DNA from: Thermoplasmatota archaeon
GTDB lineage: Archaea > Thermoplasmatota > E2 > DHVEG-1
NCBI GenBank assembly: GCA_030612095.1
Contig: JAUWOO010000002.1
Location: 1 to 36,038 of the forward strand
DNA: 36,038 nucleotides
Direction: 5' to 3'
The position numbers and the translations under genes are program-made. The notes under the pieces are model-generated. The model was not told the origin of the DNA and searched no databases. It saw nothing but the letters and a program-made list of their open reading frames with translations. Positions 12,512-22,400 of this stretch are shown piece after piece (the stretch's first letter is position 1; every line of letters starts with the position of its first letter).

Positions 12512-13579
12512 GTGGACAAAGAAGAAAAAAAACCTAAAACAATGAAACTTTCCATCATACTCAGTCTCATATTAAGTATATCAATTATTGTACTAATTTT
12601 GTATTTTACAATTGATGCAGAAACGTTTGAGTATTTATCAACTCACCAGATACGGTACGAATTTTTCTTTGCTGCAATGGGGATCAATGTTATCTACTGG
12701 ACTCTGTGGGGCACCAGACTTAAGATATTGAGCAATGCCATCGATAAAAATGTAAATATAAGTCTATGGGAATCAACAAAAATAGTCATTGCAAATCTAT
12801 TTTTAGCAAATATAACTCCATCAATGGCAGGTGGAGAACCAGTAAGAATCTATCTTTTGAACAAAAACGGTTTGAGTATCGGCGGTGCAACTGCATCAGT
12901 ACTAGGCGAACGATTACTAGATGCAATGTTCCTTCTTCTATGCGTTCCATTCGCCCTTTTTGTTTTTGGAAAGCATATAGATACAGGTCCACTGAGAATT
13001 GGACTGACAATAGCAATAGTCATTTTTATACTGGCAGTAATAGCATTTGCATATGCGCTAAAAAATCCTAAAAAAACAAAATCATTTTTGATTTTTTTAA
13101 GTAAAAAACTTAGTAGATTTTCCAAGAAGAAAGACAGTGAAAATACAATCATAGATAGAATAAACAGCGAAGTAGATAACTTTCATGATAGTATGGTCTT
13201 TTTTCTTTCTGACGGGAAAAAAGCATTTATAAAAGCAGGTATTCTTACTGCCATTTTTTGGATAACAGGCTGGACGATCCCACCACTCATCCTCATGGGT
13301 CTCGGCCTCGAACCTTTTATAATCGAATCATGTGCGATCCAAGTATTGCTCATCATAATTGTTATGATGCCGACAACTCCTGGAAGTGCAGGCATCACAG
13401 AGGGAAGTACTGCAGCCCTTTACAGTGTACTTATAGGTTCCCCTCTAATAGGAGTCTTTGTTCTCTTGTTTAGATTCATAACATACCATATGGGCCTTAT
13501 TGTAGGAGCAATATTCCAATATAGAATATTCAAATCAGTTGCATCATTTTCATTAGACACCATCAAAAAACAAAAATAG
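12512..13579 (+). CDS. UPF0104 / AglD-C-terminal-type integral membrane protein (putative flippase)
   Basis: A 355-residue protein with about eight membrane helices of the lysylphosphatidylglycerol-synthase TM-region (PF03706) type. Diagnostic stretches are NLFLANITPSMAGGEPVRIYLL, here split as NLFLANITPSMAGG followed by EPVRIYLL, then ASVLGERLLD and MMPTTPGSAGITEGSTAAL. A basic segment rich in Lys and Ser around residues 185-215 forms a cytoplasmic loop. In Archaea this domain occurs alone or as the C-terminus of AglD. It is often found with glycan genes, and a role in moving polyprenyl-linked sugars has been proposed but not generally proven. The start is GTG at 12512, with a TATA-like element 25 nt upstream. 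Confidence 0.82.
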   Translation: MDKEEKKPKTMKLSIILSLILSISIIVLILYFTIDAETFEYLSTHQIRYEFFFAAMGINVIYWTLWGTRLKILSNAIDKNVNISLWESTKIVIANLFLANITPSMAGGEPVRIYLLNKNGLSIGGATASVLGERLLDAMFLLLCVPFALFVFGKHIDTGPLRIGLTIAIVIFILAVIAFAYALKNPKKTKSFLIFLSKKLSRFSKKKDSENTIIDRINSEVDNFHDSMVFFLSDGKKAFIKAGILTAIFWITGWTIPPLILMGLGLEPFIIESCAIQVLLIIIVMMPTTPGSAGITEGSTAALYSVLIGSPLIGVFVLLFRFITYHMGLIVGAIFQYRIFKSVASFSLDTIKKQK

Positions 13580-13642
13580 CGATTTTTAAGGAGATGGGCG
13601 GCCGTCACATTTTAATAATAGATATGTTATTCAGCAAATTCT

Positions 13643-13807
13643 ATGAAAAAGGCAGAAAAATGTATTTCATGCGGAAAAGGACTGCTTGAACGAGGATCGG
13701 TAACATTTCCATGTCCAATGTGCGATGCAGTCATCGGAAGATGCAACGGCTGCAGAGAACAAAGTGTGAAGTATGTCTGTCAACAATGTGGATTTACAGG
13801 ACCTTAA
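13643..13807 (+). CDS. Four-CxxC zinc micro-protein (DUF1610/HVO_2753-like)
   Basis: A 54-residue protein with four zinc knuckles: CISC (7-10), CPMC (24-27), CNGC (34-37) and CQQC (46-49), enough for two zinc sites. This matches the small archaeal zinc-ribbon family that sits directly upstream of aEF-1beta in many Archaea, such as HVO_2753 of Haloferax. The start is ATG at 13643, with a TATA-like CATTTTAATAAT about 28 nt upstream and no Shine-Dalgarno sequence, so it is probably leaderless. Its stop codon lies within the spacer that carries the ribosome-binding site of the next gene. The function is unknown; the fixed neighbourhood suggests a link to translation. Confidence 0.92.
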   Translation: MKKAEKCISCGKGLLERGSVTFPCPMCDAVIGRCNGCREQSVKYVCQQCGFTGP

Positions 13808-13812
13808 GGAGG
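13806..13812 (+). promoter_or_regulatory. Shine-Dalgarno site deciding the aEF-1beta start
   Basis: AAGGAGG lies 8 nt before the ATG at 13821 and overlaps the stop codon of the zinc micro-protein. It shows that the true start is 13821, not an upstream frame extension at 13773 that would overlap the micro-protein gene. Confidence 0.85.
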
Positions 13813-13820
13813 AAATACAT

Positions 13821-14093
13821 ATGGGGGAAGTAATAGCACTTATGCGCGTTATGCCAGGTGAAGTAATAGATGACGGTAAATTACAGAAAATGATAGATGA
13901 CATAAAAGACGTAGTAAAATCGCCTGTAACACTTGGAAAAATTGAGGTTAAAAATATTGCCTTTGGACTTAAGGGATTGAACGTCACCGTATTGGTACCA
14001 GATGATGCAGGTGGATTAGATCCTGTGGTTGAGACTATTTCTAAAATTGAAAACGTTGACAGTGTCGAAGTAACAGATGTAGGACGAGTCTAA
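13821..14093 (+). CDS. ef1b: Elongation factor 1-beta (aEF-1beta)
   Basis: A 90-residue guanine-nucleotide exchange factor for aEF-1alpha; it reloads the factor with GTP during translation. The sequence MGEVIALMRVMPGEVIDDG at the start and the LKGLNVTVLVPDDAGGLDPV centre, followed by VETISKIENVDSVEVTDVGRV, are typical of the family. The length is standard for Archaea. A strong AAGGAGG lies 8 nt upstream. It is the second gene of a two-gene unit with the zinc micro-protein. It ends only 2 nt from the stop of the convergent regulator gene, so transcripts from the two strands must overlap or terminate very close together. Confidence 0.95.
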   Translation: MGEVIALMRVMPGEVIDDGKLQKMIDDIKDVVKSPVTLGKIEVKNIAFGLKGLNVTVLVPDDAGGLDPVVETISKIENVDSVEVTDVGRV

Positions 14094-14095
14094 AT

Positions 14096-14785
14096 CTAGG
14101 CTGCTCTACCGGGTTTTTTAAGCTGATCTGAAAAATTCTGTATTACTTGAGAACCAATTTCTGTAGGATAGTATATTGGGTAAGCAGAGTTGCTTGTATC
14201 GCCATCAATCAATTCAGCCATATACATTTTTTTAATATGCCATTTAACGGTATGATGATTGAGATCAAGGGCATGAGCAATCTCAAGCAAATGTTTACCA
14301 GGATTATCATTTAAATATAACATGATCTCACGAGCGTTTTTATTTCTTAAAATAGATTCTGCAACAGCTTCCTTTCTGGCTTCAATACCACCTTCAACCA
14401 GATAATAGACTTTTTTTCCACCGATGGCCCTACTTCGTACAAGGTTTGTTTGTTCTAGTTTGCGAAGATGCCACGCTGCATTACTCGGCTTTAAATTCAA
14501 TTCTCGTGCAATTTCCCTAAGATGTGAACCAGGATAATCCGTAATATATCCAAATAAATTCTTTCTGATCTCAGTATCCAATACGTTCTCTGGTGTCACA
14601 TATTTAATACCACCTGCAGTAATAACCGCAATAATTATTCCTATTACAATTGCTGCAGCAACTCCTAGAGGAACAATAAAATTCGTAGGATTTAGTATAT
14701 CATCAGCAGCAACACTATCTGCTAAAAAAATTAAAAATAAAAAAGACAATATTAAAATTACTAACGTTCTCCTATCACATCGCAT
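14096..14785 (-). CDS. Membrane-anchored regulator with two winged-helix domains
   Basis: A 229-residue protein with two N-terminal hydrophobic segments (about 8-26, resembling a signal anchor, and about 37-60). Two winged-helix domains follow. Domain 1 (about 70-130) reads YPGSHLREIARELNLKPSNA and then AWHLRKLEQTNLVRSR. Domain 2 (about 145-205) reads PGKHLLEIAHALDLNHHTVK and then WHIKKMYMAELI. Both resemble ArsR/MarR-like helix-turn-helix units. Such membrane-tethered double winged-helix proteins are frequent in Euryarchaeota, mostly with unknown signals. The DNA-binding part would face the cytoplasm. GGAGG about 10 nt upstream supports the ATG at 14785. Target genes are unknown. Confidence 0.8.
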   Translation of the reverse strand: MRCDRRTLVILILSFLFLIFLADSVAADDILNPTNFIVPLGVAAAIVIGIIIAVITAGGIKYVTPENVLDTEIRKNLFGYITDYPGSHLREIARELNLKPSNAAWHLRKLEQTNLVRSRAIGGKKVYYLVEGGIEARKEAVAESILRNKNAREIMLYLNDNPGKHLLEIAHALDLNHHTVKWHIKKMYMAELIDGDTSNSAYPIYYPTEIGSQVIQNFSDQLKKPGRAA

Positions 14786-14849
14786 CCTATCTCATCCTCC
14801 AATTTTTGCATCCTATGACATATCCAAAACATTGAACAACTTAAAAAGT

Positions 14850-16565
14850 TTACTTATGTGCAAAAAAACCAGTTACCCTGTTGTCCGTATTTTCAATTCT
14901 CACAAATCCAAACCGTTCAAACTGTATGACCTCCCCAGTCATTATAGTTGAAACTGCTTTCTCTGCAAATCCCTGCACCGTCTCAAGACTGTCTGGGTTG
15001 TATTTATCACCCTCAAAAAGGAGATGGGGAACAAAAACTTTCATTTTAACAAAGTCATCGGTTGTCCACTGAATCTTGGCCGACTCAGATATCAACTCCT
15101 CGCCTGCATACTCTGCAAAAATTGTATCGTTTTTTTCTTTTATTTTTACATTAAAGAGATCTTTTAATCTGAAGACATCTCCTGTTTTTATTTTTTCCAT
15201 ATCTGCTTTTGGAACGAAAAACGTTTTACCAGTTTTTATAAACCGGCTTCCAAGTTTTTTATCAGTTGGATGAAAACTTATTAATTTTTCTTTTGATGGA
15301 GCACCTTCAACAACAAGTTTTACAGGATCTTTCACAAAGAAATATCGTCTAGCCGTAGGATCTATTAATTTTCTGTTAAAAGATTCTACAATACCAAACG
15401 TTACAGTTGATTCTACCTTTGAAATACCTTGAGAGATTACAAATTGTTTGATAGCTTCCGGTAGAATACCTCGTTTTTTTAACCCTCTCAAGGTTGGCAA
15501 TCTAATATCATCATACCCTGTGACCAGTCCTTGTTCAATTAATGGCTTTATTTTACGTTTCGATACAGGCATGCCATCTATTGAAAGACGCGCAAATTCC
15601 ATGAGGTGTGGTTTCCTCAATTTAAGAAGATCAAGAAGTCTAAAATAACATTCATCACGAAGCTCATATTCTTTCGTCCGAAAGGGATGTGTCACACCAC
15701 TAATACTGTCCTCAACTGCACCAGCAAAATCATAGGTTGGCCATAATCTAAATTTACTACCATGAATCGGATGTGGCTTATCTATAACCCTAAAAAGAGT
15801 TGGATCCCTCATTGCAGTATTCTCGCAAGTCATATCGCCTTTAAGCCTCAGTACCATACCCTCTATCGATGATGAGATCATATCGTTCCAAAGATCGATA
15901 TTTTCCCCGCAAGAAACATCTCTACAGCAGCATTCCTTTCCATGAAAACGCCCCTTTTTAATAACATCTGGTGAGCAGTTGCAAACATATGCACCCCCTT
16001 GATTTATTAACTGTTCAGCAAGTTTATAGTGTTTTTCCAGATTATCTGAAGTGCGGTATTCCTCATCCCATTCTATACCAAGCCACCTTAAGTCTTCTTT
16101 TTGAACATCGTAAAACTCGGACTGCGCATTCTCGGGATTTGTATCATCAAATCGTAAGATGAATTTTCCATCGTACATCCTTGCATACTCGTAATCAACA
16201 ATAGATGCCTTAGCGTGACCAATATGTAGGTAGCCATTGGGCTCAGGTGGAAAACGAGTGACAACTTTTCCTCTCTCTGCCTCTGGAAGTTCAGGCAATG
16301 AAAAATCTCTTTCTTTCTTTTCTTTTTTAAGAAGTTCGGGAGCGAGTTTTTCTAGTTCAGCAATCTGTGTAGCCAATTGAATATTATTGACTTCCCCCAC
16401 AACAGAGCTAACAATTGGAATTATTTCCCTTGGGGAAAAACCATCTTTTCTCAAAACACTAATAACTTTTCCGACCACTGCTTTTACATTTGCCCTTCCG
16501 TCAAACCGAATAGCGTTTTGAAGCGCATACATCCTCGCAGTTTTTTGTATCTTATCACTTGACAT
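14850..16565 (-). CDS. gltX: Glutamyl-tRNA synthetase, archaeal type
   Basis: Charges tRNA-Glu with glutamate and, in many Archaea, also tRNA-Gln. The length is 571 residues. The class I HIGH motif is PPEPNGYLHIGHAKA (residues 106-120). The KMSKS motif is the archaeal form MPVSKRK. A cysteine cluster between the two (CNC and CCCRDVSC) may bind zinc. The C-terminal beta-barrel domains match the archaeal/eukaryotic GluRS-GlnRS group. The ATG at 16565 lies 4 nt after the idsA stop, making it the last gene of the isoprenoid operon. The same linkage to isoprenoid genes occurs in several methanogens. Confidence 0.96.
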   Translation of the reverse strand: MSSDKIQKTARMYALQNAIRFDGRANVKAVVGKVISVLRKDGFSPREIIPIVSSVVGEVNNIQLATQIAELEKLAPELLKKEKKERDFSLPELPEAERGKVVTRFPPEPNGYLHIGHAKASIVDYEYARMYDGKFILRFDDTNPENAQSEFYDVQKEDLRWLGIEWDEEYRTSDNLEKHYKLAEQLINQGGAYVCNCSPDVIKKGRFHGKECCCRDVSCGENIDLWNDMISSSIEGMVLRLKGDMTCENTAMRDPTLFRVIDKPHPIHGSKFRLWPTYDFAGAVEDSISGVTHPFRTKEYELRDECYFRLLDLLKLRKPHLMEFARLSIDGMPVSKRKIKPLIEQGLVTGYDDIRLPTLRGLKKRGILPEAIKQFVISQGISKVESTVTFGIVESFNRKLIDPTARRYFFVKDPVKLVVEGAPSKEKLISFHPTDKKLGSRFIKTGKTFFVPKADMEKIKTGDVFRLKDLFNVKIKEKNDTIFAEYAGEELISESAKIQWTTDDFVKMKVFVPHLLFEGDKYNPDSLETVQGFAEKAVSTIMTGEVIQFERFGFVRIENTDNRVTGFFAHK

Positions 16566-16569
16566 AGCA

Positions 16570-17553
16570 CTATTTCTCTCTTGTTATAGAATACTCAGCT
16601 AATCCAATTAAAACCTGTTTTGCATCTGAATCGTCTAACGCATCCAGAGCCTTCTTTGCCTTGGTACTATACTCCAAAGCAGCATTCTTTGCATATTCAA
16701 TCGATTTCATCTCGTTAAATAAATCATAAACTCTTTTGACTTCCTGTTCCGAAGCGTCCCCATTACCAAATATTTCTTCTAAAAGTTTCTTATCATCCCC
16801 AACAGCATTGTTAATAGAACGAACAGCTATAAGTGTTTTTTTACCGTTTCTAATATCATTTCCGATATCTTTTCCAAGTGTCCCTTCATCACTACTCATA
16901 TCAAGATAATCATCTCGTATCTGAAAAGCCAAACCTAAAGATTCCCCATATTCGCTCAGGGCCTTAATTTCTTCTCTTGTTCCACCACCTAAAATTGCGC
17001 CACCTTCAGCAGCGAATTTAAATAACACTGCTGTCTTCCTACGGATCATCTCAAGATATTCCTCTTCCAGAACATCCTGTCTTCGTTCAAATTCCATATC
17101 CATTTGTTGACCTTCACATATCTCCCGGATGCATACTACAAGCCCAAAATCCACCTCTTTGAAAACAGAAAGATCACTGGAAATATCATGCATGACTTCA
17201 AAGGCTTTGGCAAATAATAGATCCCCTGCCATTATTGCAGTAGGCTCATCGAATTTGACATGTACTGTCGGCATATTTCGCCTCAAGTTGGATTTGTCCA
17301 TAATATCATCATGAACAAGTGTAAAATTATGGATTAATTCAAGAGCAACTGCAAACGGCATTACCCGATTTACATCTCCCCCCACAGCATCACAAGAAAG
17401 TATAGATATACATGGCCGCAGTCTTTTACCGCCAGCTAGGGGAAGATGTCTAGCGGCATCATAGAGAGATTTTGGCTGTCCGTTTTTCAAATATTCTTCA
17501 AGTTCTATGTTAAAAACATCTGCTCTTTTACTTAATTCCTGTTTTAGATCCAT
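16570..17553 (-). CDS. idsA: Geranylgeranyl diphosphate synthase (polyprenyl synthetase)
   Basis: Builds C20 (possibly C15) prenyl diphosphate from IPP and DMAPP for archaeal membrane lipids. The length is 327 residues. The first aspartate-rich motif is DDIMD (82-86) and the second is DDYLD (214-218). The fifth residue before the first motif is Phe77 and the fourth is Thr. One aromatic residue at that position is the mark of archaeal type I GGPP synthase. GGKRLRP (41-47) is the substrate-binding loop. The gene overlaps fni by 10 nt upstream and is followed after 4 nt by gltX, so all are probably co-transcribed. Confidence 0.95.
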   Translation of the reverse strand: MDLKQELSKRADVFNIELEEYLKNGQPKSLYDAARHLPLAGGKRLRPCISILSCDAVGGDVNRVMPFAVALELIHNFTLVHDDIMDKSNLRRNMPTVHVKFDEPTAIMAGDLLFAKAFEVMHDISSDLSVFKEVDFGLVVCIREICEGQQMDMEFERRQDVLEEEYLEMIRRKTAVLFKFAAEGGAILGGGTREEIKALSEYGESLGLAFQIRDDYLDMSSDEGTLGKDIGNDIRNGKKTLIAVRSINNAVGDDKKLLEEIFGNGDASEQEVKRVYDLFNEMKSIEYAKNAALEYSTKAKKALDALDDSDAKQVLIGLAEYSITREK

Positions 17554-18584
17554 AACTCTGCACCAACATCGATCATCTTTGAAACGCTGTCAGCCCCTAC
17601 TAAAAACATCGCGGCTCTTAGCTCCTTAATAATTGCATCAACCTCAAAAATGGTAGATTCCTTGTCTTTATTGGCCGGTCCAAGGAGTGTGTGTGCCATA
17701 CCTGCACAATTTGCACCGAGTGCCATTGCCTTTGCCGCATCAAGTCCGTTTCGAATGCCACCAGTTGCAATAATTGGTAGCTTCCAATCAGTCGCATCTC
17801 CGACTTCAAGTATAGAAGTTGGCGTAGGAATACCCCAGTCCCAAAAAGTTTTACCACCCCTCTCATGAAGCCGGTCATTTATCATCCCCGCCCGATAATG
17901 CTCTATTGCAGCAAAGGAGGTGCCGCCTGCACCACCTACATCAATCCCTGCAATTTTTGTTTTAGAAAGTCTACTAGCAACATCATATGAAATACCGGCA
18001 CCTGATTCTTTAACAACCAAAGGAACATCTAAATCCTGTGCAAGTTCTTTTATGGCATCAAAACATCCTTTTGCATGTGGCTCCCCTTCAAATTGGATAA
18101 CCTCCTGCAAAAAATTGAGACAAACCACGAAAACATTAGCACCTATCATATCAATCATTTCCTGTACATTAGCTAAAGTCTTATCACGACCCCATAAAAC
18201 AAGTTGAGATGCACCTATATTAGCAAAACGCAAGGGAATATCAAAGTCTTTTACAACACCATATGTATCCTTTAAGCCAGAATTTTCTAATCCGGCTCTT
18301 TGGGAACCTACACCCATCCCTATTTGGAATTTTTCTGCAGCGGCAGCAAGATTTTCATTTATTTTTTTAGCTTTTTGATAACCGCCCGTCATGCCTGAGA
18401 TAATCAACGGCGCATCCATTTTTTTTCCAAATAAGCCCGTAGAAAGATCAAGTTCATCCTTATTTATTTCCGGAAGAGCATTATGTATCAGTTTTACATC
18501 ATCCCAATAATTGTGATGAGCCGCTACATCCTTCTCAAGTGAAATTCTTACGTGTTCATCCTTTCTATTTTCAGTCTGATTCAT
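17544..18584 (-). CDS. fni: Isopentenyl-diphosphate delta-isomerase, type 2
   Basis: FMN- and NADPH-dependent enzyme that converts IPP to DMAPP. The length is 346 residues. Typical motifs are KDEHVRI at the N-terminus, SGMTGG, GVGSQRAG, the GGAGGTSFA loop, and GGIRNGLDAAKAMALGA near the C-terminus, which holds the flavin phosphate in the TIM barrel. Its ATG overlaps the ipk stop (ATGA), and its end overlaps idsA by 10 nt, so translation of the three is probably coupled. Confidence 0.96.
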   Translation of the reverse strand: MNQTENRKDEHVRISLEKDVAAHHNYWDDVKLIHNALPEINKDELDLSTGLFGKKMDAPLIISGMTGGYQKAKKINENLAAAAEKFQIGMGVGSQRAGLENSGLKDTYGVVKDFDIPLRFANIGASQLVLWGRDKTLANVQEMIDMIGANVFVVCLNFLQEVIQFEGEPHAKGCFDAIKELAQDLDVPLVVKESGAGISYDVASRLSKTKIAGIDVGGAGGTSFAAIEHYRAGMINDRLHERGGKTFWDWGIPTPTSILEVGDATDWKLPIIATGGIRNGLDAAKAMALGANCAGMAHTLLGPANKDKESTIFEVDAIIKELRAAMFLVGADSVSKMIDVGAELWI

Positions 18585-19363
18585 TTTTTATCCCCATAGA
18601 CAATGGTTCGTTTAATGTCTTCGCCAATCAATGCATTATATAATATATCCTGTTTATTACCGTTTAGTAAAACAGTGTCGATACCCAACCGCGAAATGTT
18701 TTTCATCGTATCAATCTTTCCCCCCATGCCCCCAGTAACATCGGCGTGAGCATCTATAGATGTTGTTAGTTTTTCTAGTTTTTCTATTGTCGTCGATTCT
18801 ATAAACTCTGCATCTTTATTTATTTTTGGATTAGAAGTATATAACCCATCTTCATCCATTACAAATATTACCTTTTCAGGTTTAAAATATTTTGCCAATG
18901 CCATGACAAGCAAGTCACCAGAGCAAATCGAAAAACCCAGTTTTTCGTCCAATACAACATCACCAAAGGTTACAGGAGTAAAATGTTTATCTAAATACTC
19001 TTCAAATATCTTGTAATCCATCCTTGCTAATTCATGATCATTAAGCTTTACAATTGAATGTGGAGACAGTGAAACGGCAGAAACGTTGTGACTATGCAGA
19101 GACTTGAGAACAAAAGAGTTCAACGTTTGAACCATTGCATGAGTGAGAGAGAAACCATGGATCTGATCTTCACTTTTGTATCCTTTGTTCAACTCATATT
19201 GTTTTGCAAGAATATGACCAAATGATCCTGCACCATGAACCAATATTACTTCCTTATTTGCCTTTTTAATTTCCCCGGCTAAATTGTCCATTACCTCCGG
19301 TCGGAAACAACCTTGTTCGGATTTTTTAGTTATTACGCTTCCACCAAGTTTCAAGATGAACAT
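18581..19363 (-). CDS. ipk: Isopentenyl phosphate kinase
   Basis: Phosphorylates isopentenyl phosphate to IPP, the last step of the archaeal alternative mevalonate pathway. The length is 260 residues, in the amino-acid-kinase fold. MFILKLGGSVITKK is the phosphate-binding start. GAGSFGH (44-50) ends with the His50 characteristic of isopentenyl phosphate kinases, and VTGGMGGKI near residue 210 binds ATP. I chose the ATG at 19363 because the in-frame TTG at 19372 adds only three residues not found in the family. It is the first gene of ipk-fni-idsA-gltX. No mevalonate kinase lies next to it. Confidence 0.94.
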   Translation of the reverse strand: MFILKLGGSVITKKSEQGCFRPEVMDNLAGEIKKANKEVILVHGAGSFGHILAKQYELNKGYKSEDQIHGFSLTHAMVQTLNSFVLKSLHSHNVSAVSLSPHSIVKLNDHELARMDYKIFEEYLDKHFTPVTFGDVVLDEKLGFSICSGDLLVMALAKYFKPEKVIFVMDEDGLYTSNPKINKDAEFIESTTIEKLEKLTTSIDAHADVTGGMGGKIDTMKNISRLGIDTVLLNGNKQDILYNALIGEDIKRTIVYGDKK

Positions 19364-19462
19364 AGTTACCAAATAAACTATACTCTAAAAAGGATTTTCA
19401 TGAAAAATATGGATTTTTTTGTATTTAACCTACCAAAAAGGAGATTAAGAATGGAAATTACC

Positions 19463-22400
19463 CTATTGCCCACTCTTTTGTTTCCTGCCAAGTAATCTTG
19501 CAGTTATGAGAAGTATAATTATCAATACCAATGCAAGTATTACCCAAAGATATTGCTGCAGAAGAGTCACCGGTTCTTTTTCATGCGGATAACCTACCGC
19601 CCCGAATGGCATGTGACCATCAACCGAGAGTTCGGCATCATATCGTAACGGCATTGTATCTTCTTTTTCCCAGTTATTGCCATCACTATATGTTGTGTCT
19701 GGGACATACATTCTTAGATCAGGATCGCCGAAGTAAACAACACTTTCCATCGTATCCCACCACCACTGTGGCTCCTCCGGTAAATACAAAGTTCCAACAT
19801 GACTTATACCTTTCTCGTATGCCTCACCGACGGTATTTCCCAAGATGATATCTCGAGGTATAGATTGTCTCCAAACCGCACCATACCAAGAGGTAGGCCA
19901 GGGATCCTGAACCTGAAACACACTTCCATGTCTTATAAGTGTAAGATGAAGATAAGTGTTTGATGTTTGACAGATGCTAGTTATAAACCCAACAGAATGA
20001 AGATTCTCCAAATGGCTTTCTATTTCACTTGCATTTTTCCATACCAACGGATACTTGGAATATGCTATTGTCCCAGTCAAACCATCATATAAATCGTTCA
20101 CTTCGAACGGGTTAAAAAATGGGATGATATTGTTTAAAAATTCTCTAACGGGCTTACGTGCTAGCACCCAATCCATACCTGTTGCTGGAATAAGGAAACT
20201 CTCGTGATTTGTATATGGTATAAAACCTTGCATATCCATTGACATTGTATCTGGCTCTTCAGTACAACCGAGAAGCCAATCATAACCTCTCCAAGGGTTT
20301 TTTTCTTTTATAGCGCCAGCAAATGGTTTTGCAAGTTTGTGTTTTTCAAAACCTGCCGAGGGATTCCAAAACAATGTTTTTCCCCCGTTTCCATGTGTCC
20401 CGTGAGAAGCATGCACCCAAAGAATTACCCCATGATTGAGATTACTAGTGACCGATTCAAGTTCAGTTGAGAAAACAGTATCAAATCCTCCTTTATTGAG
20501 GTAAAATGGAACTACCTCTGTTTCAGATATGTCTGGGAAATATGATCCCTCTTCCCCATAATGTTTTTTATTTACACCTTGATCGATGGGCTCCATTGTA
20601 GTAGTTTCTCCAGGGGTGAGGCCGTCAGCACATTGGTATTTCGACCCATAGTACTTGCTTGCTCTTTCATTAAATCGATATTTATGCGTTACAAAAGAAC
20701 ACAAGACTGGAAATTCAAATGTGTTCTCCACAGATTCTCTCTTTATGACAAGCGTATTTAGCAAAGGTTTTTTGAGAAGTCCCCTGAATCCTTCCCTGGA
20801 ACTAACACTTCCATTTGTCAAAGATACTTTGCCCTGAAGTGCAGGGTTTTCGAATATAATCGCAGGATAAAACACATTACGAGAAATCCAGTAAGCAGTA
20901 TCAACAGGAGTTCCGCAGAATCTTCCAGAGTATGCTACACCGGGAAAGATACGGTCCCAAGGGATACCTATGTCATATTGATCTGCAACAGTAATAATTG
21001 TCTCTTTTCCTTCTTTATCAAAGCCATAAAGTTCTAGAAAATCATAAATGCGTTTACCAGTTAAAACCATCTCAGCGACAGATGGCGTATGGTCATAACG
21101 ATCAGACGCGAATCGTTTCCAAAATTCGTTGTGCCATACAACTGCTGAAGAAAGCCGTGGATGATTATCAACAATCAATACCGGGGCACCATGATGTGCA
21201 GCAATGAATGCTGCAGGGCCGATAAACAATGCACCTTCTTCTTCACCCCCTGGTTCAAGTTCCTCCATGTACCAATAGGTCCATGGGTCTATCGTCGTAA
21301 AAATTACATCGTTACTATCTGTTACATCACGGATTGCATCATAGATTTGCTTAGGTTCTATATAGTTCTCCCTTACTCTTACAATACTCTTAATTTCCTC
21401 TATAATATTACTATTGAGATGATCTCCCAGATTCACCAGATATATATTTTCAACTCCAAGCTTATAAATAACCTCCTTGGAAGCATCTGGGATGTCTGAA
21501 GGGGATATATACAACAGTGGTGCGTTTAAAACACTGGCTAACACAGCACCCTCTGTAGCAGATGTCAGAGAATCTGCCTCGGCCTTTGAAATGCCCTGGT
21601 GCCAAGTATATTCAAGTTTAAAGTCTACAGGTATTTTTATGTCATCCATAGCAAATACACATACAGAATAATTTTCTCCAGGCAAACATTCTCCTAGTGA
21701 ATCTAGATGAATCTCCTGAGAATCTGTTCTACTTTCATTTAGACTGGAAAAAATTGCTTCACCACCAGGCCCTATGATGGTAAAACCAAGTTTTACATTT
21801 GGATCATTCCACGTTAACTCAAAATCTGCCCCTCTGCATCCAAATGGGGGATTATCTGGTAGTTTTATATCTACACCAGGATACATCATAACATCCACAT
21901 AATATGTTACCTTAGAGTTTAACATACCCAGCAATGATCCTTGAATTGTAAAAATCCCTCCAAGAATACCTCGTCTTGGAGCATCGCTCTCTGTCGGGAA
22001 ATCAGTTATGCCCACCCTCCAACTACCTGAGTGATAAACATAAGATTGTGTATATTCGTGACCAGCTGGCGAGTATACATTCCAGTACGCAGCGGCCGCA
22101 GCTTGCATCCACTCCCCATCTTGTCTACAATATAATTGGAGATCTGGATCGCCAGTGGGAATCATTATATTTCCCCCTATAAGTATACCATCCCACCAGG
22201 CTTCTGCTTTAACATATCTATATTTATCACCAACACTGAATTCATGATACACAGGATTCAAAGAATTTGTCTGTTCCACTTGAAAGGTTGGTTCTTTGTG
22301 TATTTTACAAGCAGGCAAAGTTTCCTTCAACTCATTGGAAATTATGTTGTCTGGTACCTCAAAATCTTCATCAATAACAGCAATAATAGCATTATCTGAG

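Noticed and set aside
13773..13820. Upstream extension of aEF-1beta
   Set aside because: It overlaps the zinc micro-protein in another frame; AAGGAGG before 13821 marks the real start.
13667..13987. 106-codon minus-strand frame
   Set aside because: Antisense to the zinc micro-protein and aEF-1beta, both well supported.
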